This document shows positions 17,198 through 23,022 of a stretch of DNA of 23,022 nucleotides, one piece after another. The stretch covers positions 46,405 to 69,426 of the forward strand of contig BFEA01000994.1 of the NCBI GenBank assembly GCA_003427395.1, in the 5' to 3' direction. Every line of letters begins with the position of its first letter. Within the stretch, counting starts at the first letter, position 1. Both the position numbers and the translations under genes were made by a program. The notes beneath the pieces were generated by a model. It did no database searches. It saw only the letters and a list, made by a program, of their open reading frames with translations, and was not told where the DNA came from. This DNA is from Chara braunii (taxonomy: Eukaryota > Streptophyta > Charophyceae > Charales > Characeae).

Positions 17198-17358
17198 ACA
17201 AGGGTGTGGTCGTTGTCATAAGACCGACCGGCCGCTGCGGCGGTCACCCTTGTGCTTGGAGTTGGGGCGACCGAGCCCTCTTTTTTTGTGGGTGGACGGC
17301 GCCAACTTTCTTTTTCGGGCTATTTGGCCATTTTTTCGTTTTTCTTTTTTCCTTGGGG

Positions 17359-17381
17359 TAACTTTTTTTTTTTTTTTTTTT
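17359..17381. repeat. poly-T tract
   Basis: About 22 T in a T/C-rich region. Confidence 0.9.
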
Positions 17382-17428
17382 CGCTCTACACTCTTCTCTC
17401 AACTTCTGTTTCTTTTACCTTCCATTAC

Positions 17429-17598
17429 CTACTCCTAAGACTATCTAGAGGGGACCCCTGCAAGCATAGTTTTCCTCTCTCTGTGAAGGGGAGATTTCAT
17501 GTTGCCCCTTGCCCCTAATGGTTAGGGTATAGGGTTGGGGCCACCAGTGGGGGTCTGGCTAACACAAAGACCGAGACCTGCCAATAGCTGTGCCTCCC
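17429..17598 (-). repeat. dispersed repeat R2, copy 2 (inverse)
   Basis: Reverse-complement relative of 9329-9455, sharing about ten blocks in the same order. It is longer than the first copy by insertions around the CCCTAACC block and in the middle. It is the better candidate for the fuller family member. Confidence 0.75.
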
Positions 17599-17742
17599 TT
17601 TCTCATCGTCCCCCACCCTTCGGCGCACTCGTCTATCCACGAACGGCAGATAAACGAAAAAAGAAAAAAACAAGCATCCCCTATGCTGTGTGATTGCGGT
17701 CCAATACAGGATGCTACAGTACTTGTCTGGAACTCAGGGCCT

Positions 17743-17851
17743 CGCCACACCACTCTCGAAATGTGGAAAAGACAAAAGTGTGGCGGACGCATCTGGTCAC
17801 GTTCTGGGAGGAGTTCATTCTCATTTTGCACATTTCGAGAGTGGTGTGGCG
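17743..17851 (-). mobile_element. foldback/MITE-like element F, copy 1
   Basis: Perfect 23-bp terminal inverted repeats (GCCACACCACTCTCGAA... at 17743-17765 and its complement at 17829-17851), with weaker pairing extending about 5 bp further. The internal sequence, read on the minus strand, matches copies at 21240 and 21390: CAAAATGAGAA, GAAC, CCAGATGC, CCGCCACA, TTTT. It has no coding capacity. Target-site duplications are not clear. Confidence 0.85.
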
Positions 17852-17889
17852 ATGCCCTCAATGAAGCGTGGAATCCGCCCTGCCTGGCT

Positions 17890-18110
17890 GGCAGGGCGCT
17901 ACAGGGACCTCACAACAAGAAACAAAACGAAGGAGAATCAAATATTTCAAGGAGTTTCTTTACTGACTGTTTTATCAGAAAAAGAAAAAAGATGGTTAAC
18001 TTGTGCACAGAAATCTTTATATATTAGAGATCTACGAAAACAACAATTGAGAAAACAACGTAGCTTATAAAAAAAGTCCATTCAGATGGCTTGCAAATTT
18101 TGTATATACT
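17890..18110 (+). other. AT-rich island ending in a basic open frame, unrecognised
   Basis: Base composition shifts to AT-rich and one frame reads IFQGVSLLTVLSEKEKRWLT followed by a Lys/Gln/Arg-rich tail and TAA at 18067. It resembles organelle-type DNA in composition, so an organelle-derived insertion is possible. I cannot match it to a named plastid or mitochondrial gene. Confidence 0.25.
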
Positions 18111-18178
18111 TCATCGGAGTAGGCTACTCTTGAGACTTCGCGTTTGCCTGTGAAGGGTAGTGCCTGTGAATCTCGGCT

Positions 18179-18350
18179 GTGGCCGAGACATCTCGGTCGT
18201 GCCCAATCTGGGGTGTGGCCGAGACATCTCTGCCGTGGCCAGTCTGGGGTGTGGCCGAGACATCTCTGCCGTGGCCAGTCTGGGGTGTGGCCGAGACATC
18301 TCTGCCGTGCCCAGTCTGGGGTGTGGCCGAGACATCTCGGCCGTGGCCCA
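18179..18350. repeat. 36-bp tandem array of near-palindromes, 5 copies
   Basis: Units start at 18179, 18215, 18251, 18287 and 18323. Each contains GGCCGAGACATCTC(G/T)G(T/C)C. The last copy (GGCCGAGA-CA-TCTCGGCC) has perfect 8-bp arms around CA. Because 36 is a multiple of three, several frames on both strands stay open (for example RDVSATPQTGHG on minus). This is a repeat effect. Confidence 0.95.
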
Positions 18351-18373
18351 ACCATGGGACTGTTTTTTTTTTT

Positions 18374-18936
18374 GAGAAAACTGCGGCGCAGTCAGGGTTT
18401 GAGTTTGTAATTGCACTTGAGGCAAAAGGGCCGGTAATGCTGAATGTATATGACCTACGTTTCCGGTCCGGTGGGGTCGTGTGGGGGTGTGTTGTATTCG
18501 CGGGATTGCCTGAAGTGCAATTACAAACTGTTTTCATGACTGTGCCGAAGTTACCCCTTTTTTTTTTTTTTTTTCTTCTTTTTTTTTCTTTTTTCCAGCC
18601 GCGGAGCGGCCCGGCGCGGCGCGGCAGGCGACCGAATAAAGAAAAAAGAAAAACGAAGAAAGAAAGAAACAGACCAACAGACCGCGACGCGGCGCGCGTG
18701 GCGCACTACCAAAAAAAAAAAACAGAAAAAAAAAGAAGAAAAAAAAAGAAAAAAAAAAATAGGGAAGAACGAAACGGCCATGTGCCTGACTGAACTGCTA
18801 GAAAAAGCCAGCCTGAGTTTCAAACTGCTAAAACGCAGTTTCAAATGCACTTGAAACTCGGGCCCTGTCTAAACTGCTAAAACGCAGTTTCAAATGCAAT
18901 TACAAACTGTAACCCTGACTGCACTGTAGTTTTCTC
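18374..18936. mobile_element. nested inverted-repeat element
   Basis: GAGAAAACTGCGGCGCAGTC, then AGGGTTTGAGTTTGTAATTG, at 18374-18413 is matched in inverse orientation by CAATTACAAACTGTAACCCT, then GACTGCACTGTAGTTTTCTC, at 18897-18936. A second inverse match (TTGCCTGAAGTGCAATTACA, then AACTG, ending AGTT at 18552) closes a shorter 174-bp element from 18379. Between them are T- and A-rich tracts and a GC-rich segment. It looks like one foldback element plus a second end, or two related elements. No transposase is encoded. Confidence 0.75.
18822..18898. repeat. 28-bp direct repeat with internal hairpin
   Basis: AAACTGCTAAAACGCAGTTT followed by CAAATGCA is present at 18822-18849 and 18871-18898. 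Each copy contains AAACTGC/GCAGTTT, which can pair around TAAAAC. Confidence 0.9.
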
Positions 18937-19398
18937 TTTTTCTTTTTTTCCTCTTTTCTGCACCGCCGCCGTCGACGTTGATTGTGCACGCATGCGCGCG
19001 CCTGAGAGTTGGCATTCGGTTGTGCAGGGGTTGGTGGACTGTGTGGCGACGGTTTGGAGCAAGCGCAGAGGCAGCCACGTTGCATCCGTTCTGTGTGGGC
19101 ATTCATTTGCTGAGCAGCAGAGCAACATCACAATCCTGCGGCAACAGATCCTTCTCCTTCCCCCGCCTCCCGCCACCTCAAGGTCGTGCCACCCCTCCCA
19201 AAGCCCTTCCAAGCGCACATGCGCGCGAGAAAACCCATCGCCGTGGCCCAGCCCGACCCAGCAGACAGCATACTGTGACCAGAACGCATCTGAGGCGGAT
19301 TGGTTCCACTCCCTTGGTCTACTACGGATCTGACAGGTCATCACTGCGTGGAAGCATAGAGAGACCTGCAAACATGGCATGGCTGGTCCAACCAAGGT

Positions 19399-19500
19399 GG
19401 AGGAAGAGGAGGAAGAGGAGGAAGAGGAGGAAGAGGAGGAGGGAGGAGGAGGGAGAAGGATGAGTGGAGAGGGGAGGAGGAGGATAAGGAGGGAGGATAA
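19399..19500. repeat. (GGAAGA)n purine tract
   Basis: GGAAGA hexamers grade into GGA-rich sequence. The region before it (18950-19395) holds frames with no recognised domain. Confidence 0.9.
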
Positions 19501-19557
19501 CTGCTCTCTGACTTCTCTCTAACTGCTCTCTAATGCTCTCTGACTGGTCTCTGACTT
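19497..19557. repeat. CTCTCTGACT minisatellite
   Basis: About five variants of CTGCTCTCTGACT/CTCTCTAACTG in tandem. Confidence 0.8.
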
Positions 19558-19738
19558 AAGATGGAAGTCCCTTTTTTTTTTTTGACCCCAGTTGAAGTCT
19601 GGATTGGCTGGATTCGTCTTTTTTGAAATTTTCCCCTCAAAATTCAATCGGTGCTCAAGGACTGAACTTTGAGAGGGGGATCAAAATTGGTTCTCTTACC
19701 ACCACAGCACCGCAGGCTTCCACAGGATGTTTTGTTAA

Positions 19739-19782
<44 letters not shown>
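19739..19782. repeat. (AAT)n microsatellite
   Basis: About 14 uninterrupted AAT units followed by an A/G-rich run. Confidence 0.95.
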
Positions 19783-19784
<2 letters not shown>

Positions 19785-19929
19785 CACAGCTGGCAAGAAA
19801 AAAAGAAAGAAAAAAAGAAAGAAAGGGACGTCAGTGGACTGCAGAGTCCTGCACTGGAGCCAGGCCCCAGTCGACTCGCTTCACCGTTGCTGGCCGTTGA
19901 TCTTCGCGATCGAAAAGTTGGCAAGTACT

Positions 19930-20110
19930 GGGGCATTTTGCAAAGTTGGACGGTGCCCGGTACCTACCATTGCAAAGATGGGGGTCCAAGCGACGCTAGG
20001 GGTATTTCACAAATTTTGCTTTTTGTCAGAGGGGCATTCCGCTCTACCCACATCTTTTAGGGGAATTTTGGCATATATCTCAACTTACGGGGGTATTTCA
20101 CAATTTATCG
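19930..20110 (+). repeat. degenerate GGGGTATTTCACAA repeat, about 30-bp spacing
   Basis: GGGG(T/C)ATT followed by a T/C-rich phrase recurs near 19931, 19999, 20031, 20061 and 20090. GGGGTATTTCACAA is exact at about 19999 and 20091. No gene was recognised here. Confidence 0.55.
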
Positions 20111-20313
20111 CTCTGAAAAAAATGCCCGAAACCCTTGGCACCAAAGCTGTCCTCCTCACGTCCGGCAGACCGCTGTAATGCGTTCTGACGCATGTCTAGG
20201 GCTCTCTGTTCCCCTCCCCCCTCCAGGCTGCGCCTCCGGGCTGTGTGCGGTACACAGTCTGGAGTAAGTGGAGCCATTCTTCTTTTTTCTAGACCTCTGA
20301 CAGTTCTAGAAGC

Positions 20314-20335
20314 ACTCACGAATTTTTTCGTGAGT
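20314..20335. repeat. perfect hairpin ACTCACGAA-TTTT-TTCGTGAGT
   Basis: A 9-bp stem with a 4-nt loop. The arm ATTCGTGAGTGCTTCTA also occurs in inverse orientation at 17046-17062, and CTCACGAA recurs at about 20365. Related fragments therefore lie about 3 kb apart. Confidence 0.85.
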
Positions 20336-20444
20336 CTAGTGTAGTGGAGCGAGACCCTATGGCGCTCACGAAATCCTGAGTTTCTTCTGAGGAAAAAAAA
20401 AAGAGAAAAAAGGCGAAATCGAGAGTGATGGAGAGAGGCCCCAT

Positions 20445-20481
20445 TTTCGCGAAAGGAAGGCCCCACCTCATTTTCGCGAAA
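20445..20481. promoter_or_regulatory. two TTTCGCGAAA palindromes 27 bp apart
   Basis: Perfect 10-bp palindromes at 20445-20454 and 20472-20481. TTTCGCG resembles the E2F-type core, but no start site or gene is identified downstream. Confidence 0.3.
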
Positions 20482-20796
20482 CGGCACTACCGGGCCCCCG
20501 AACGTCCAAGTGGCCGGGGAAGTGAGTCCTACCGCTACCTGTAGCCCCTGTCCTCTGTTTTCCAGGGAAATTCAATTCAACAAGTACTTCGTCGTTTTCC
20601 GCAAGGGGACTGCGAATTGATTGACAGGTCGGGAAGGGGTTCTGCGAGCAGACCGCGCTCAGGTTGTTCCCCCTCCCATCGAGGACAACGACGAGGTAAG
20701 GGGTCCTCCTCCTCTCGCTCTCTTCCGTTCTCTACCTTTATCCCCCTGTCCCTGTCGCCTCCCACCCCTCCTCTGGCCCACCCCTCTTTTATTATC

Positions 20797-20876
20797 TTCT
20801 TCTTCTTCTTCTTTTTTTTTTTTTTTTTTTTTTTTTGATAATAATGAGGGCCCAGTGCCCAAGGCTCCAATTATGA
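20797..20876 (-). mobile_element. possible retroposon 3' end with poly-T (poly-A on minus)
   Basis: TTC units grade into about 24 T (20813-20836), followed by GATAATAATGAG and GGGCCCAGTGCCCAAGGC (20859-20876). On the minus strand this is GCCTTGGGCACTGGGCCC, a short AT-rich spacer and poly-A, the same order as at 5190-5270. This supports a shared retroposon 3' end. Confidence 0.4.
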
Positions 20877-20879
20877 ATT

Positions 20880-21235
20880 TGATTGCAACATTTAAACACA
20901 CGCCTCTTCCCATTAGGGCTGGAAGAGCCTCAGCCAATGCTCCCCTGGAGACAGCTTCCCTGCATAACACAAATATAGTCAAATCAGGGGGCATTGATTG
21001 CTTCCCCGGTGGGCAAGGATTAACCCCCGCTTTGTGCTAAATCAAACTCTACCCTACTCGCCTCCTCAATTATCCACTACAATCTTCTGAGATACAATTA
21101 AGGCAGAGAGATTAATAACAGGGCGAGCTAGTTCAGTAGTTTAGTAGTTTATCGATAGTTACGATGAGCTTCCCCCCAGGATCCTAATTAGCCACTAAAC
21201 ACACAAGTGGGGATTTCCTTTCCCGTTTTTGGGGC
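20880..21235. other. sequence with no recognised gene
   Basis: Moderately complex sequence. GGAAGAGCCTCAGCC suggests continuation of the retroposon-like body, but no clear end could be placed. Confidence 0.35.
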
Positions 21236-21239
21236 ATCC

Positions 21240-21352
21240 TCACACCACTCTCGAAAGGTGCAAAATGAGAATGAACTTCTTGCTAGAACATGGCCAGATG
21301 CACCCGGCATATTTTTGTCTTTTTCACATGTCTAGACTAGAGTGGTGTGGCG
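21240..21352 (+). mobile_element. foldback/MITE-like element F, copy 2
   Basis: Same order as copies 1 and 3: CACACCACTCTCGAAAGGTG, CAAAATGAGAATGAACTTCT, CATGGCCAGATGCACCCGGC, then CACATG...AGAGTGGTGTGGCG. The right arm contains a small insertion (TCTAGACTAG in place of TTTCG), so the terminal repeats no longer pair fully. Confidence 0.85.
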
Positions 21353-21389
21353 GGGACCTGCACACGTCGTCCGCTTCTCTTGGGGCATT

Positions 21390-21504
21390 GCCACACCACT
21401 CTCGAACTCGAAATGTGCAAAATGAGAACGAACTTCCCGCTAGAACATGGCCAGATGCACCCGCCACATTTTTCTCTTTTTCACATTTCGAGAGTGGTGT
21501 GGCG
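21390..21504 (+). mobile_element. foldback/MITE-like element F, copy 3
   Basis: GCCACACCACTCTCGAA (21390-21406) is followed by a duplicated CTCGAA. The interior is close to copy 2, and the right end CACATTTCGAGAGTGGTGTG is intact to 21504. Copies 2 and 3 are in the same orientation, only 37 bp apart. Copy 1 at 17743 is inverted relative to them. Confidence 0.9.
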
Positions 21505-21660
21505 ACGTCCTTGTTCTAGCATGCGGGGCGTACTGCGCACTGATTCTTGGGCAGTCTTCTTGATTGCTCATGTAGGCCGAATAGCGGTCCGATACATTCA
21601 CTCTCTCTAAAAACAATAATTCTAGTCCGCGGTCAGCTTGCTGTTATGCTGTTCTTACCT

Positions 21661-21684
21661 CTTTTTTTTTTTTTTTTTTTTTTT
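21661..21684. repeat. poly-T tract
   Basis: About 23 T. On the minus strand it would be a poly-A downstream of TGGCTAAGTTCTAATC, which is weakly A-box-like. No B-box was found. Confidence 0.9.
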
Positions 21685-21897
21685 CTGTATTTTTATGAAT
21701 CCCCCTTGGAGGGCGGAGGGCTGCGCCGTTCCCGGTAGCTGATTAGAACTTAGCCAAGCCCCTATGCCCACCAACTGATGCGCAGGTGCAGGACATGCAC
21801 TTGGTCGTTTGCAGATCCAGGTGCATTCTGACCTGTGCAGTTTTTTTTTTCTGCATTTCCGAACTCTGAGCACGTTGTTAGTGTGCTTTTTCTTTTT

Positions 21898-21958
21898 TTT
21901 AGTCTTTTCTTCTTCTTCTTCTTCTTCTTCTTTTTTTTTTTTTTTTTCCTTCTTTTCT
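21898..21958. repeat. (TTC)n and poly-T tract
   Basis: TTC units followed by about 17 T. Confidence 0.9.
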
Positions 21959-21969
21959 TCTCATGTTTT

Positions 21970-22052
21970 GGCCATGCTAAAGAAAACAAACCAAAAAAAA
22001 AAAACTCTCTCTTCTCTTTATCGCTCCAATTTTAACGGATGTCCCGAAGGAC
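21970..22052 (-). pseudogene. U6 snRNA 5' fragment with 29-nt interruption
   Basis: On the minus strand the U6 5' end is at 22052: GTCCTTCGGGACATCCGTTA, AAATTGGAGCGATA, AAGAGAAGA (to 22010). A T-rich insertion of about 29 nt (22009-21981) follows, then TTAGCATGGCC (21980-21970), the next U6 block. Homology stops there. No duplication was found around this copy. Confidence 0.75.
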
Positions 22053-22225
22053 TGTATGCACCTTTTCCCTTATCTTCTTCCCCCGTTTTGGCGCGCCTTA
22101 CCAACGCCCTCTCGTCCCTTTTTTTTTTTGGTTAATTTTTTTAATGCGCCTTCTGACGAAACCTCTCGTCCTTTCTTCCTTCTTTTCTTTCGATCTCCGC
22201 TCCCCCCCCTCCTGTCCTCGGCCAT

Positions 22226-22279
22226 CTATCTATCTATCTTCTATGTATTTATCTATCTATCAGATTCTATCTATCTATA
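22226..22279. repeat. (ATCT)n microsatellite
   Basis: ATCT units in two runs separated by TTCTATGTATTT. Confidence 0.9.
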
Positions 22280-22319
22280 TGCCGTTACCCCCCATCGGCC
22301 CCCGAGGATGAGCACATAA

Positions 22320-22587
22320 TGAGTCCATCAATCAATCGATCGACCAATCAATAAGCCCGTAAGTCAATCAATTGATAGACCAATCAATCAATCAGTCAAT
22401 CAATCGATCAATCGATCGATCAATCGATAGATCAATCAATCAATCAATCAATCAATCAATTGACCGATCAATCAATCAACCACCCAACTAAATCAATCAG
22501 TCAATCAATCAAAATCGACCAGTCAAATCGAAATCAATCAAATCAATCAATCAAATGAATGAATGAATGAATGAATGAATGAATGAA
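22320..22587. repeat. degenerate (AATC)n array, copy 2, ending in (GAAT)n
   Basis: Same motif as 7109-7375, with ATCGATCGATC stretches and a terminal GAAT run (about 22551-22587). Confidence 0.95.
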
Positions 22588-22623
22588 TCAAGCAAGCAAT
22601 CAAGCAATTAGTGAAGACACAGT

Positions 22624-22745
22624 TGAGTAGGAGAGGAGGAAGAAAAGGTGGAGGAGAACGAGAAAAGGAGAGAGAAAAGGAGGGAGGGGAGAAGAGAAAA
22701 GGAGGGAGGGGAGAAGAGAAAAGGAGGGAGAGGACGGAGAGGAAG
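22624..22745. repeat. purine-rich GGAGGGGAGAAGAGAAAA minisatellite
   Basis: AAAAGGAGGGAGGGGAGAAG units repeat with a period of about 24 bp. Confidence 0.8.
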
Positions 22746-22823
22746 GGGACGGGTGTATGTATGATAAGGACATGTAAATGCAGAAGAAGGAAGGACGGTG
22801 CGAAGAGCTAAGTAGGAGGAAAA

Positions 22824-22923
22824 AAGAACATCTGGTTGACGTCATCTTGCCCTCGTTCGGCTTATATTTTTCATGCGAGCCAACTCATATTTCTGAGCGT
22901 GATGACGTCAACCAAATCTTCTT
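22824..22923. mobile_element. short inverted-repeat element with TGACGTCA in both arms
   Basis: TGGTTGACGTCATC (22833-22846) and GATGACGTCAACCA (22901-22914) are perfect inverted repeats. Weaker matching extends outward (AAAGAACATC versus AATCTTCTTT). The 54-bp interior has no coding capacity. Each arm contains the palindromic CRE/bZIP site TGACGTCA (22837-22844, 22903-22910). Confidence 0.7.
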
Positions 22924-23022
22924 TACGTAATATATATTGTCACATTGTGAATCAGAGCGCAAAAAAGGGGAAAGAAAAAAGGAAAAGGAAAAAAGGGGGA
23001 GGGGGAAGAGGTAAGGAAAGCT

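Noticed and set aside
17890-18070. Possible organelle-derived gene fragment
   Set aside because: Composition and a Lys-rich tail suggest it, but I could not match it to any named plastid or mitochondrial protein, so it is listed only as an unrecognised island.
18179-18350. CRISPR-like array
   Set aside because: Units are contiguous without unique spacers, and the window is eukaryotic.
18144-18410. Arg/Trp/His repeat peptides across the 36-bp array
   Set aside because: The unit length is a multiple of three, so open frames in several registers are expected by construction.
21719-21790. tRNA or SINE head (TGGCTAAGTTC on minus)
   Set aside because: No B-box or foldable tRNA structure could be found alongside it.
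21981-22009. Spliceosomal intron inside U6
   Set aside because: The GT-to-AG span is only about 28 nt, T-rich by slippage, and the U6 copy does not continue properly after it.

Overview
The window reads as eukaryotic nuclear DNA dominated by non-coding and repetitive sequence. No prokaryotic gene organisation is visible. There are homopolymer runs up to 57 bases, CT/CA/GA/AAT/TTC/AATC microsatellites, minisatellites, foldback elements, retroposed RNA copies and one degraded non-LTR retrotransposon. The U6 snRNA-derived sequences, the LINE of the type with a C-terminal zinc-finger (zf-RVT-like) tail, and G-box palindromes point to the green plant lineage. A repeat-rich streptophyte (charophyte-like) alga is my guess, but the sequence alone does not prove it.

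Layout. 1-600: imperfect duplication, poly-A, then a U6 snRNA retrocopy with target-site duplications. 900-2480: G-rich and GGTTCCATTY minisatellite sequence. 2498-2803 (minus): the best protein-coding candidate, a phase-0/phase-0 internal exon of 102 codons, with a CCAGGACCACAAAA-type minisatellite in its upstream intron (2815-3180). 3400-5770: a dispersed repeat pair, a pyrimidine tract and two long hairpins (4941-5146, 5633-5766). 5989-7380: microsatellites, including 57 consecutive G and an AATC array. 7451-7598: a second, nearly full-length U6 retrocopy with an 11-bp target-site duplication. 7859-8650: paired G-boxes and a 4 x 156-bp tandem array that stays open as a 52-residue repeat on the minus strand. 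8700-9740: a tRNA-like (SINE-type) remnant and a dispersed repeat.

9740-13090 is mostly unrecognised AT-rich sequence with a GA microsatellite. 13100-16022 (plus) is a 5'-truncated, nonsense-riddled LINE carrying reverse transcriptase and a C-terminal zinc-finger region. 16240-16800 has a 75-bp tandem repeat and a retroposon-like 3' end with poly-A. 17000-21510 contains perfect palindromes, three copies of a small foldback (MITE-like) family, a 36-bp array of palindromes and a nested inverted-repeat element. 21660-23022 holds T/TTC tracts, a third U6 fragment, a second AATC array and a short element whose inverted ends carry TGACGTCA.

The window contains no co-operating gene set. Its main story is retroposition: a LINE relic shares 23 kb with three U6-derived copies, two of which have duplications that abut the U6 5' end. 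Alongside this are several unrelated hairpin-forming elements. Nothing here is proven to be expressed. Many apparent long reading frames are artefacts of repeats whose unit length is a multiple of three.
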